Source: Mycobacterium basiliense (GTDB lineage: Bacteria; Actinomycetota; Actinomycetes; Mycobacteriales; Mycobacteriaceae). Taken from it: DNA of 64,000 nt. Below are positions 1 through 8,284 of this stretch, piece after piece. How positions within the stretch are numbered: position 1 is the first letter of the stretch; each line of letters starts with the position of its first letter. The notes under the pieces are model-generated. The model made no database searches. It was not told the DNA's origin and saw only the letters and a program-made list of their open reading frames with translations. The position numbers and the translations under genes were made by a program. The stretch is taken from assembly GCF_900292015.1 (NCBI RefSeq), contig NZ_LR130759.1, forward strand, positions 3,782,001-3,846,000, in the 5' to 3' direction.

Positions 1-671
1 TCGATGCGGCCCTTGTTGAGCACGGCTATCCGATCGGCCACATCCAACGCCTCCGCCTGATCATGGGTGACCAGGACCGTTGTGACATGCACCTCGTCAT
101 GCAGCCGGCGTAGCCATGCCCGCAGATCCTCGCGCACTTTGGCATCCAGCGCCCCGAACGGTTCGTCGAGCAATAACACTTCCGGGTCCACCGCCAGTGC
201 GCGGGCCAACGCCATCCGCTGACGCTGACCACCGGAAAGCTGATGGGGATAGCGACCGTGAAATCCACTCAGGCCCACCACCTCCAAGAGGTGATCAACC
301 TTTTCTTTAATTTCGGTCTTGGGCCGTTTGCGGATCTTCAACCCGTAGGCCACGTTGTCGTGCACGTTGAGGTGCTTGAAGGCGGCATAGTGCTGAAATA
401 CGAAGCCGATGTCGCGCCGCTGCGGCGGCACCCCCGTCACGTCTCGCCCATTGATCGTGATGGTGCCGCGATCCGGCTCATCGAGACCGGCGATGGTGCG
501 CAGCAGGGTGGACTTGCCCGAACCGCTGGGGCCCAGCAATGCAGTCAGGGAGCCGGCGGGTACCACGAAGTCGACATGGTCCAGGGCAACGAAGTCGCCG
601 TACTGCTTGTAGGCGTCGCGAACGACGATCGCGTACCCGCGCGTGCTGGATTCCGCTGCGGCTGCTGTCAT
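1..671 (-). CDS. cysA: Sulfate/thiosulfate ABC transporter ATP-binding protein CysA (partial, 3' end beyond window)
   Basis: This is the ATPase subunit that powers sulfate import with CysT, CysW and SubI. It is read on the minus strand from ATG at 671, with AGGAGA just upstream, and it runs off the window at base 1, so about 223 N-terminal residues are present. Visible motifs in order are Walker [10 protein letters not shown] (near residue 38), the Q-loop region FVFQHYAAF, the ABC signature [15 protein letters not shown], Walker [12 protein letters not shown] and the H-loop VTHDQAEAL. The C-terminal regulatory domain is missing only because of the window edge. It lies 15 bp after cysW and is the last gene of the subI-cysT-cysW-cysA operon. 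Family and context agree, so the call is firm. Confidence 0.96.
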   Translation of the reverse strand, partial: MTAAAAESSTRGYAIVVRDAYKQYGDFVALDHVDFVVPAGSLTALLGPSGSGKSTLLRTIAGLDEPDRGTITINGRDVTGVPPQRRDIGFVFQHYAAFKHLNVHDNVAYGLKIRKRPKTEIKEKVDHLLEVVGLSGFHGRYPHQLSGGQRQRMALARALAVDPEVLLLDEPFGALDAKVREDLRAWLRRLHDEVHVTTVLVTHDQAEALDVADRIAVLNKGRI

Positions 672-686
672 TTCACAGTCTCCTTG

Positions 687-1505
687 TCAAGCCTGGTTGA
701 TCGCCCTTGACCGGCGCGCGTCAAGTAACACTTGCACGATCAGGACCACCACCGCGACCGCCATCAACAATGTTGACAATGCGTAGGCCCCGTATTCGGC
801 ACCTCGGTTGTAGCGGTCCGAGACCAACAATGTCAGGGTCTGCGACTTTCCGGGAAGGTTCGATGACACGATCAGGACGGCGCCGTACTCGCCGAGCGTG
901 CGTGCGACGGTCAACACGATGCCGTATGTCAGGCCCCACCTGATCGAAGGCAGGGTAATCCGCCAGAATGTCTGCCACCAGCCAGAACCCAAGGTGGCGG
1001 CCGCCTGTTCCTGGTCGGTGCCCAGCTCATGCAGCACCGGTTCGACTTCGCGCACCACAAACGGCAGGGTGACAAACACACTGGCAAGCACGATGCCGGG
1101 CAGTCCGAAGATGATCTTTATGCCCAGGTCCTTCTCGACAAACCCGAGCGCACCAGCAGATCCCCATAGCAGGATCAGCGCGACACCCACAATGACGGGC
1201 GACACCGCGAAAGGCAGATCGATGATCGCCTGCAGCACGCCCTTGCCGCGAAACCGGTTGCGGGCAAGTACCAACGCGGTGGGGATCCCGAACACGACGT
1301 TGAGTGGCACCACGATTGCCACCACCAGAAGCGACAGGTTCAGCGCCGATATCGCGGCCGGCGTACTGATCCAGGCATAGAACTGGCCGAACCCGGGCTC
1401 GAATGTCCGCCACAGGATCAGCGCCACCGGAACCGCCAGTAGCGCAAAGATGTACGCGAGCGCTACCGATCGGATCAGATAGCGAACCCCGAGGGAGGGC
1501 GTCAC
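687..1505 (-). CDS. cysW: Sulfate ABC transporter permease CysW
   Basis: This is one of the two inner-membrane permease subunits of the sulfate/thiosulfate importer. The 272-residue product has about six hydrophobic segments, the first near residues 10-30. It carries the EAA-type cytoplasmic loop EQAAATLGSGWWQTF that contacts the CysA ATPase. The start is a GTG at 1505 whose GTGA overlaps the TGA stop of cysT by four bases, which indicates translational coupling. Length and motifs are normal for the family. Confidence 0.95.
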   Translation of the reverse strand: MTPSLGVRYLIRSVALAYIFALLAVPVALILWRTFEPGFGQFYAWISTPAAISALNLSLLVVAIVVPLNVVFGIPTALVLARNRFRGKGVLQAIIDLPFAVSPVIVGVALILLWGSAGALGFVEKDLGIKIIFGLPGIVLASVFVTLPFVVREVEPVLHELGTDQEQAAATLGSGWWQTFWRITLPSIRWGLTYGIVLTVARTLGEYGAVLIVSSNLPGKSQTLTLLVSDRYNRGAEYGAYALSTLLMAVAVVVLIVQVLLDARRSRAINQA

Positions 1506-2353
1506 GCGGCCATCTCCGCACGCTTAGCCGCACGCGCGCCAGCTAGGCGTAGCAACACCAACACGACGAACGAAATCGACAACAGCACAATGGAAATCGC
1601 AGCAGCACCGGTTCGGTCGTCGTTCTCGATCAAGGTGCGGATCCACTGCGACGACACTTCGGTCTTTCCCGGAACGGCGCCCCCGATCAACACCACCGAA
1701 CCGTATTCACCGATCGCCCGCGAAAACGCCAGGCCCGCGCCGGACAACAGCGCCGGCGTCAGCGACGGCAGCACGACGGAGGTGAAGATCTTCGGACCAC
1801 TGGCACCCAACGACGCCGCCGCTTCCTCGGTCTCACGATCGATTTCCAATAACACCGGTTGGACCGCGCGCACCACGAACGGCAAGGTGACAAACGCCAG
1901 CGCCACACCCACTCCCCACACGGTGTGCTGCAAATGAAGTCCCGCCGGGCTGTTGTGTCCGTAGAGCGCCAGCATGACCAAACTCGCCACGATGGTGGGC
2001 AAGGCAAAGGGTAGATCGATGATCGCGTCGACGAACCGTTTGCCGACGAAGTCGTCGCGGATCAGCACCCAGGCGATCAGCAAGCCGAACACCGCGTTGA
2101 GGATCGTGACTCCGACAGAAATGGTCAGTGTCACACGGAATGACTCCAGCGCGGCGTGCGAGGTTACCGACAGCCAGAAGGCCTGCCAGCCGCCGTCCGC
2201 GGCCTGCCACGCGATGGCCGCTAGCGGCATCAACACGATGACCGACAGCCACACCACCGACACACCGACCCGAAGCGAGGTGCTACCGGTGCGGCCAGCA
2301 CGACGCAGGCCCGAAGGCCCGGGCGGTGAATCCGATTGCGTCTCGGTGGTCAT
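1502..2353 (-). CDS. cysT: Sulfate ABC transporter permease CysT
   Basis: This is the second membrane permease of the sulfate importer. I chose the ATG at 2353 (283 residues, product begins MTTETQSDS), because it overlaps the subI stop as ATGA and gives the length I recall for the M. tuberculosis orthologue. The open frame continues upstream to 2533, but that part lies inside subI. About six membrane segments follow a short charged N-terminus. The EAA loop EEAAASLGASGPKIF is the ATPase docking site. Coupling on both sides (ATGA with subI, GTGA with cysW) supports equal production of the transporter parts. Confidence 0.95.
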   Translation of the reverse strand: MTTETQSDSPPGPSGLRRAGRTGSTSLRVGVSVVWLSVIVLMPLAAIAWQAADGGWQAFWLSVTSHAALESFRVTLTISVGVTILNAVFGLLIAWVLIRDDFVGKRFVDAIIDLPFALPTIVASLVMLALYGHNSPAGLHLQHTVWGVGVALAFVTLPFVVRAVQPVLLEIDRETEEAAASLGASGPKIFTSVVLPSLTPALLSGAGLAFSRAIGEYGSVVLIGGAVPGKTEVSSQWIRTLIENDDRTGAAAISIVLLSISFVVLVLLRLAGARAAKRAEMAA

Positions 2354-3405
2354 CCGGTGGCCTGCATATAGATCTTCGTGATGCTGCCGCCGGCTTTGTC
2401 GAACAACTGTGCATCGACCGTATCCCAGCCGCCCAGGTCGGCGATTGTCCACAGTTTCACCGGCGGCGGAAACTGGTCGCGGAATTCGGCGGCCACCGCG
2501 GGATCGACGGGCCGGAATCCGGCCTGCGCCCAAAGATTCTGCGCCTGGGCCGTGTACTGGAAGTTCTTGAATGCCGTCGCGGCGGCCAAGTGTGGGCTGC
2601 TGGTCACCACCGCCAGCGGGTTCTCGATCTTGAACGTTTGCGGCGGGGTGATGTGCTGGACCCGCTTACCCTGCCGCTCGGTCACGATGGCCTCGTTCTC
2701 GTAGCTGATCAACACGTCACCGCTGCCCTGGACAAAGACATCGGTAGCCGCCCGTCCGGAGTCGGGCCGCAACTTAACGTGTTCACGAACCAGCCTGTTG
2801 ACGAAATCGATCCCCGCCTGACTATTCCTGCCCCCTTCGCTTTTCACCGCGTATGGCGCGAGCAGATTCCACCTGGCCGAACCAGAACTCAGCGGGCTGG
2901 GTGTGATGACCTCCACACCGGGCCTGAGCAAGTCATCCCAATCCCTGATGTTCTTGGGATTTCCGGCACGGACCACCAATGTCACCACCGACCCGAACGG
3001 GATCCCCTTGGTGGCGTCGGTGTTCCAGTCCTTGGAAACCTTGCCGGCCTTGACCAATCGAGCGATATCCGGTTCGACCGAAAAGTTCACCAGGTCGGCC
3101 GGTTTGCCGTCGGCGACCCCACGGGACTGGTCGCTGGACGCGCCATAGGAGACCACCACCTGTACGTCTTTGCCTTCCTCGGTTGCGTTGAAGGCGGGGA
3201 TCACGTTGCTCCACCCGGGTTCTGGCGCCGAGTACGCGACCAGCGTGATACTCGAATTCGCGTCGAGGGGTCCCCCACCTCCGACAACATCGCTCGGTCC
3301 ACCGTGACACGCGGCAACGGCGCCGACCAGAGCCAGCGCTATCCCGAATGCCAACCGTGGCCGCCAGCGCGACGCGCCGGCGACGTCGGTCAACGTGTGC
3401 GACAT
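2350..3405 (-). CDS. subI: Sulfate-binding lipoprotein SubI
   Basis: This is the extracytoplasmic substrate-binding protein that delivers sulfate or thiosulfate to CysTW. The 351-residue product starting at ATG 3405 has GGAAGG placed well upstream. A signal peptide ends in the lipobox VAAC (Cys near residue 33), so the mature protein should be lipid-anchored. The mature part contains stretches typical of sulfate-binding proteins, such as NFSVEPDIARL and FGSVVTLVVR. An open frame extends to 3531, but that extension has no ribosome binding site and would bury the signal peptide. It is the first gene of the cys operon, so the promoter should lie in 3406-3673. Confidence 0.95.
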   Translation of the reverse strand: MSHTLTDVAGASRWRPRLAFGIALALVGAVAACHGGPSDVVGGGGPLDANSSITLVAYSAPEPGWSNVIPAFNATEEGKDVQVVVSYGASSDQSRGVADGKPADLVNFSVEPDIARLVKAGKVSKDWNTDATKGIPFGSVVTLVVRAGNPKNIRDWDDLLRPGVEVITPSPLSSGSARWNLLAPYAVKSEGGRNSQAGIDFVNRLVREHVKLRPDSGRAATDVFVQGSGDVLISYENEAIVTERQGKRVQHITPPQTFKIENPLAVVTSSPHLAAATAFKNFQYTAQAQNLWAQAGFRPVDPAVAAEFRDQFPPPVKLWTIADLGGWDTVDAQLFDKAGGSITKIYMQATG

Positions 3406-3673
3406 TGGTGGCCTTCCGATGCGGGACTTATAGACGACAGTTTCCCGTAGCTGCGGAAGGCGTTCAGTTACAACTGATGGAAATTCACCAACTCCACACC
3501 AGACCGCGCACGGATTGGGAGTCAGCGACAACAGTGCAGGTGGGCCGCGGTGCAGGTCACCGAAACCGCGCGCACGCAGCCGGGCGCGAACTCAGAGCGC
3601 CCCAAAACACCGGCTTCCGCGTGCATGTCGCGAAGCCTAACAGAATTCGCCGCGGCGCCGGCGCCGGCGGGCC
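3406..3673. other. Intergenic region upstream of the sulfate transporter operon
   Basis: This 268-bp gap separates subI from the small membrane ORFs, and both lie on the minus strand. The longer frames crossing it look like shadows of neighbouring genes. It should hold the promoter of the subI-cysTWA operon, but I see no convincing -35/-10 pair, operator or riboswitch. Confidence 0.4.
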
Positions 3674-3751
3674 TCAATGCGTGAGCAACCACATCGCAAT
3701 CACCAGCACTATGAGCGCGACAAGAACCAACGTGACGTGCGATCGCGGCAT
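3674..3751 (-). CDS. Membrane microprotein, 25 residues
   Basis: This very short ORF starts with ATG at 3751, four bases after the TGA stop of the upstream small membrane protein, and ends with TGA at 3674. The peptide begins MPRSHVTLVLVALIVLV and ends MWLLTH, so it is essentially one transmembrane helix with a positively charged N-terminus. The TGA-GCGG-ATG arrangement suggests translation by re-initiation or coupling. The function is unknown. It could be a leader or an accessory peptide of the membrane complex next door, or chance. Conservation in related species would decide. Confidence 0.45.
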   Translation of the reverse strand: MPRSHVTLVLVALIVLVIAMWLLTH

Positions 3752-3755
3752 CCGC

Positions 3756-3950
3756 TCAACCCGACGTCTCGTCGGAGTGGCGGGCACGCCGCATCAACGT
3801 GATGCCCCTACCCAGCAGGGCATCGAGCAGCACCGCGGTGGGGTAGGCCAACGCCAGCACAACCGGCATCACGGCCAGCGCCTGCAGTGCGAACGGCAGG
3901 CCGGAGAGCCACAGCTCAACGCCGTCCCACCAATTCAGGAACCCGCTCAC
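3756..3950 (-). CDS. Small conserved membrane protein (Rv2401A-like)
   Basis: A 64-residue product read from GTG at 3950, beginning MSGFLNWWDGVELWL. It is mostly hydrophobic, with about two membrane segments (roughly residues 15-45), and ends in a basic tail with RRARHSDETSG. The frame stays open to 3986, which would add 12 residues. M. tuberculosis has a small membrane protein, Rv2401A, at this place as I recall. It appears translationally linked to a 25-residue membrane peptide just downstream. The function is unknown. Confidence 0.6.
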   Translation of the reverse strand: MSGFLNWWDGVELWLSGLPFALQALAVMPVVLALAYPTAVLLDALLGRGITLMRRARHSDETSG

Positions 3951-3985
3951 CCGACACACACTATGCGGCCCAGTACCCGAAACCA

Positions 3986-5242
3986 ATGTGTCAAGATCGG
4001 CGGGTGCCGCAAAGATCGGACGAAACGACGTGCCTCGTCGTCGGCGGCGGACCGGCAGGGATGATGCTCGGTCTGTTGCTGGCCCGGGCCGGGGTAGACG
4101 TCACGGTGATGGAAAAGCATGCCGACTTCCTGCGCGACTTTCGCGGGGACACCGTGCACGCCAGCACGTTGAGTCTGCTCGACGAACTTGGTCTCGAGGC
4201 CCGGTTTGCCCAGACTCCACATCGGCTCATCGACACCATTCGGATGAAGATGCAGGGACAACCGGTGGATATCGACCTAACTCGGCTCCCCGGATCCCAT
4301 CGGCACATCGCCCTGGTGCCGCAGTGGGATTTCCTGGAATTGTTGGCCACCTCCGCGGCGCTGGAGCCCACCTTCCGGTTGCTGCGCAGCACCGAGGCGA
4401 CCGGAGTACTGCGGGGCAACGGATCGGATCACGACCGCGTCGTCGGCGTCACCTACCGTGACCAGTCCGGCGAAACCCGTGAAATGCGCGCCACCCTTAC
4501 CGTGGCCTGTGACGGCCGGGGCTCCACGGTGCGCTCCGCAGTGGGGCTAAGACCTCGCGGGTTCGGTGCCCCGATGGACGTCTGGTGGTTCCGTATGCCT
4601 CGCCGGGCCGATGATCCCACTGGACTTGCCGGCATCTTCGATGCCGGGCACGGAGCGATCGCGATCGACCGCGGTGACTACTACCAGATCGCCTTCGTCA
4701 TCCCCAAAGGAAGCGATGCCAAGCTGCGGGCGCAGGGCATCACCGAGCTGCACCGGGTACTGACCAACATGATGCCCTGGCTCGCCGACCGCGTCGACAG
4801 CTTGAATTCGTTCGACGACGTGAAATTGCTTGATGTGCAATTGAATCGACTCCGGAACTGGCACACCGGCGGCGTGCTGTGCATCGGTGATGCGGCGCAC
4901 GCGATGTCGCCGGTCGGCGGCGTTGGCATCAACCTGGCCGTGGCGGACGCGGTCGCCGCCGCACGAATCCTGGCAGGTGGACTGCGCCGTGGACGGGTGT
5001 CCAGGAGCCGGCTGGTGTGGTTACAGGCCCGCCGATGGGCCCCAACCGCGTTTCTGCAAGCGATACAACGGGCAATCCACGCCGTCGTGGTCGCGGTCGC
5101 GGTGCAAGAGACCACCCCTGAGCCGTCCCGGGCGGTGCGTCTGGTGAGCCGGTCGCTGGCATTACGCAGGATGATGGGCTACCTGATTGCGATTGGTCCG
5201 CTGCCCGAGCACGCACCCAAATACGCAAGGCGCGCAGGATAA
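3986..5242 (+). CDS. FAD-dependent monooxygenase, UbiH/PHBH-like family
   Basis: Aromatic-ring or polyketide hydroxylase-type flavoprotein of about 418 residues. The N-terminal Rossmann FAD motif GGGPAGMMLGLLLARAG follows CLVV, the middle motif CDGRGSTVR is the DG fingerprint, and GDAAHAMSPVGGVGINLA near residue 310 is the second FAD-binding signature of this family. I chose ATG at 3986. GTG at 4004 is nearly as good, and neither has a strong ribosome binding site. The C-terminal part after residue 345 is basic and rich in Arg and Ala. The substrate cannot be told from sequence. It stands alone upstream of the trehalase gene and is divergent from the small membrane ORFs. Confidence 0.85.
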   Translation: MCQDRRVPQRSDETTCLVVGGGPAGMMLGLLLARAGVDVTVMEKHADFLRDFRGDTVHASTLSLLDELGLEARFAQTPHRLIDTIRMKMQGQPVDIDLTRLPGSHRHIALVPQWDFLELLATSAALEPTFRLLRSTEATGVLRGNGSDHDRVVGVTYRDQSGETREMRATLTVACDGRGSTVRSAVGLRPRGFGAPMDVWWFRMPRRADDPTGLAGIFDAGHGAIAIDRGDYYQIAFVIPKGSDAKLRAQGITELHRVLTNMMPWLADRVDSLNSFDDVKLLDVQLNRLRNWHTGGVLCIGDAAHAMSPVGGVGINLAVADAVAAARILAGGLRRGRVSRSRLVWLQARRWAPTAFLQAIQRAIHAVVVAVAVQETTPEPSRAVRLVSRSLALRRMMGYLIAIGPLPEHAPKYARRAG

Positions 5243-5313
5243 ATCCGGACACACCTGCGGACAAGAAGCCGAACGGGTGGACGCGGGGTAGGTCAACAGT
5301 CGATGATGTCGGG

Positions 5314-7368
5314 ATGGTCCTGCACGCCCAACACGCAGACGAGGACTCCGAGTCCAGCATTGGCGCTCAAAGCGCTCAAAGCGCCGATATCCGAACTTTC
5401 GAGGCACCGCCCAGCGAGTCCGTCGCTCTCAGCGCGGCCGCGGTCCTGCCGTCCAGCTCGTCGCTGCGCAATCCATTCCCGCCCATCGCCGACTACGCGT
5501 TCCTGTCCGACTGGGAGACGACCTGCCTGATCTCACCGGCCGGTTCGGTGGAATGGATGTGTGTGCCCCGGCCGGACTCCCCGAGTGTGTTCGGCGCGAT
5601 TCTGGACCGTAGCGCCGGGCATTTCCGGCTCGGCCCATACGGGGTGTCGGTGCCATCGGCCCGCCGCTACCTTCCCGGCAGCCTCATCATGGAGACCACC
5701 TGGCAGACCCACACCGGGTGGCTGATCGTGCGCGATGCGCTGGTCATGGGGCCCTGGCACGACATCGAGCGTCGATCCCGGACCCACCGTCGCACGCCGA
5801 TGGACTGGGACGCCGAGCACATCCTGCTGCGAACGGTGCGCTGTGTCAGCGGCACGGTGGAGCTGATGATGAGCTGCGAGCCGGCGTTCGACTATCACCG
5901 ACTCGGCGCTACCTGGGAATACTCGGCGAACGCGTACAGCGAGGCCATCGCCCGGTCCAGCAAGCAACCAGACGCCCACCCGACGCTGCGTCTGACGACC
6001 AACCTGCGGATCGGTCTGGAGGGCCGGGAAGCACGCGCTCGCACCAGAATGAAAGAGGGCGACGACGTGTTCGTCGCGCTGAGCTGGACCAAGCACCCCG
6101 CACCGCAGACCTACGACGAGGCCGCGGCGAAGATGTGGCAAACCACCGAGTGCTGGCGGCAGTGGATCAACATCGGCAACTTCCCCGACCACCCATGGCG
6201 GGCCTACCTGCAACGCAGCGCGCTTACATTGAAGGGGCTGACCTACTCACCCACCGGCGCGCTACTGGCGGCCAGCACCACATCGCTGCCGGAAACGCCA
6301 CGTGGCGAACGCAATTGGGACTACCGCTATGCCTGGGTCCGTGACTCCACCTTCGCCCTGTGGGGGCTTTACACCTTGGGATTGGACCGCGAGGCCGACG
6401 ACTTCTTCGCCTTCATTGCCGACGTGTCCGGCGCCAACGACAATGAACGCCATCCACTGCAGGTCATGTACGGCGTCGGGGGCGAACGCAGCCTGGTCGA
6501 AGAGGAACTGCACCACCTGTCCGGCTACGACCAAGCACGCCCGGTACGCATCGGCAATGGCGCCTACAACCAGGACCAACACGACATCTGGGGTTCCATC
6601 CTGGATTCGTTCTACCTGCACGCCAAGTCGCGCGAGCAGGTTCCCGAGACGTTGTGGCCGGTGCTGAAGCGTCAGGTGGAAGAGGCGATCAAGCACTGGC
6701 GTGATCCGGACCGCGGGATCTGGGAGGTGCGCGGAGAACCGCAGCACTTCACCTCATCGAAGGTGATGTGCTGGGTGGCGCTGGACCGCGGAGCCAAGCT
6801 AGCCGAACGGCAGGGCGAGAAGAGCTACGCTCAGCAATGGCACCAAATCGCCGACCAGATCAAGGCAGACATCCTCGAGCACGGGGTGGACTCGCGCGGG
6901 GTGTTCACCCAGCGCTACGGCGACGACGCACTGGACGCGTCGCTGCTGCTGGTGGTGCTGACCCGATTCCTGCCGCCGGACGACCCACGCGTGCGCAACA
7001 CCGTGCTGGCGATCGCCAACGAACTCACCGAAGAGGGGTTGGTGCTGCGATACCGAGTCGAGGAGACCGACGACGGCCTGTCCGGTGAGGAGGGCACCTT
7101 CACCATCTGCTCGTTCTGGCTGGTGTCGGCGCTGGTCGAGATCGGCGAGGTGGCCCGCGCCAAGCGACTGTGTGAACGGCTGTTGTCCTACGCCAGCCCT
7201 TTGCATCTCTACGCCGAAGAGATCGAACCGCGGACGGGGCGACACCTGGGCAACTTCCCGCAGGCTTTCACCCATCTGGCGCTGATCAACGCGGTGGTCC
7301 ACGTGATCCGCGCCGAGGAGGAAGCCGACAGCTCGGGAATCTTCCAGCCGGCCAACGCACCCATGTAA
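5314..7368 (+). CDS. treH: GH15 family trehalase (Rv2402-like)
   Basis: Cytosolic glycoside hydrolase family 15 enzyme of 684 residues. The mycobacterial members at this locus hydrolyse trehalose to glucose. An N-terminal beta-rich domain begins around PIADYAFLSDWETTCLI (residue about 55). The (alpha/alpha)6 catalytic domain carries ERNWDYRYAWVRDSTFALWGL near residue 330 and EEGTFTICSFWLVSALVE near residue 590, the regions that supply the substrate pocket and catalytic acids in GH15. The first 50 or so residues are low-complexity, so a later start is possible. M. tuberculosis Rv2402 is about 640 residues as I recall. No signal peptide is seen. Confidence 0.88.
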   Translation: MVLHAQHADEDSESSIGAQSAQSADIRTFEAPPSESVALSAAAVLPSSSSLRNPFPPIADYAFLSDWETTCLISPAGSVEWMCVPRPDSPSVFGAILDRSAGHFRLGPYGVSVPSARRYLPGSLIMETTWQTHTGWLIVRDALVMGPWHDIERRSRTHRRTPMDWDAEHILLRTVRCVSGTVELMMSCEPAFDYHRLGATWEYSANAYSEAIARSSKQPDAHPTLRLTTNLRIGLEGREARARTRMKEGDDVFVALSWTKHPAPQTYDEAAAKMWQTTECWRQWINIGNFPDHPWRAYLQRSALTLKGLTYSPTGALLAASTTSLPETPRGERNWDYRYAWVRDSTFALWGLYTLGLDREADDFFAFIADVSGANDNERHPLQVMYGVGGERSLVEEELHHLSGYDQARPVRIGNGAYNQDQHDIWGSILDSFYLHAKSREQVPETLWPVLKRQVEEAIKHWRDPDRGIWEVRGEPQHFTSSKVMCWVALDRGAKLAERQGEKSYAQQWHQIADQIKADILEHGVDSRGVFTQRYGDDALDASLLLVVLTRFLPPDDPRVRNTVLAIANELTEEGLVLRYRVEETDDGLSGEEGTFTICSFWLVSALVEIGEVARAKRLCERLLSYASPLHLYAEEIEPRTGRHLGNFPQAFTHLALINAVVHVIRAEEEADSSGIFQPANAPM

Positions 7369-7384
7369 GGCCCCACCGGTCGAA

Positions 7385-8149
7385 TCAGCTCAGCGCGCTG
7401 ACCTTGTCCATCATGGCGTGTGCGATGTCAATGGCGCTGGTGTTGACGTCGCCGGTCCCTTGGTCCGACGGGTTTCGCGTGCTGAAGAACGCGACCTCAA
7501 CTTCGACCAGGCAATTGCCCCGCACGCCAAGGGCCCGGGCTTCCGGCCTGGCTCCGGTTGTTGGCGAGCCGGCCAACCGCGTTTGGATCGACACGGTTGC
7601 CGCCAGCACAGAGTTGACCACACGCACATCGGAGATCTGGTCGGCGAAGGCCACGCTGCCGCTGCTGATGGTGACCGTGGCGCCGTTGCACCGGTCCCAT
7701 TGCTGCGAGAAGGTGGCGAACAGCGCCGTGGCGTCGGCGGCCGTGGGCAAGGCGACCACGCCCTCCGACACATCGATCACCGTCGCAGGTTGGGTAGCCG
7801 CGTTCCACCACGTCTCGCGCGCGACGTTCTTGACGGGGCCGGACCGGTACGCGCCGTGCGCCAACATCAACGTGACGCCCACGCACTCCGCCGGCGAGAC
7901 CGCGCCAAAGTTCTGCTGGAGCTTTTCCGGGCCGCCGAACCGCGGCGGCAAATCGGACTTGGTGGTCAAGGGCTGGTCAAGAATTCTTGATAGGGCAGCG
8001 TCATCGAGGAGCACCCGTTTGATGGTTTCTCCGGTGAGGGGACGCGGCTTGAGCCCCGGCGCCGGCCGGACGTTGCCGGCGATGACGGAGGTGCAGCCGC
8101 TGACCACCGCCACAAGCACCAAACATGCCACGACCCGACGAACTCTCAT
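7385..8149 (-). CDS. lprR: Lipoprotein LprR, PknH-like sensor domain family
   Basis: A 254-residue secreted lipoprotein. The N-terminus MRVRRVVACLVLVAVVSGC is a short signal peptide with lipobox VSGC. The remainder resembles the extracellular domain found in PknH and in several mycobacterial lipoproteins. It has paired Cys residues (AECVG near residue 95 and DRCNG near 150) that could form disulfides as in that fold. The gene lies between the convergent trehalase and the upstream lepA, on the lepA strand. The role is unknown; surface or cell-wall sensing is an inference. Confidence 0.85.
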   Translation of the reverse strand: MRVRRVVACLVLVAVVSGCTSVIAGNVRPAPGLKPRPLTGETIKRVLLDDAALSRILDQPLTTKSDLPPRFGGPEKLQQNFGAVSPAECVGVTLMLAHGAYRSGPVKNVARETWWNAATQPATVIDVSEGVVALPTAADATALFATFSQQWDRCNGATVTISSGSVAFADQISDVRVVNSVLAATVSIQTRLAGSPTTGARPEARALGVRGNCLVEVEVAFFSTRNPSDQGTGDVNTSAIDIAHAMMDKVSALS

Positions 8150-8262
8150 CGGTTCGTGCCCGAGGCTTTCGGCAACGTCACCTCGATGCGATGCACCCGG
8201 ACCAACGTCGTCGCACGAGGTATCGATCCATCGACTTCGGTGTCGGTCACTATCGAGTACAT
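8146..8262 (-). CDS. Possible 38-residue ORF overlapping the lprR start
   Basis: A short frame from ATG at 8262, beginning MYSIVTDTEVDGS, stops with TGA whose bases overlap the lprR ATG as ATGA. It fills the gap between lepA and lprR. The peptide is neither hydrophobic nor low-complexity, and I do not recognise it. The overlap would allow coupled translation of lprR. It may instead be the decayed tail of an older gene. Support is weak. Confidence 0.25.
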   Translation of the reverse strand: MYSIVTDTEVDGSIPRATTLVRVHRIEVTLPKASGTNR

Positions 8263-8284
8263 GTGGCTGGTCTGCGTCTCACAG

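Noticed and set aside
2326..3450. 374-codon plus-strand frame opposite subI
   Set aside because: It is antisense to a complete lipoprotein gene with a perfect signal peptide and operon overlaps.
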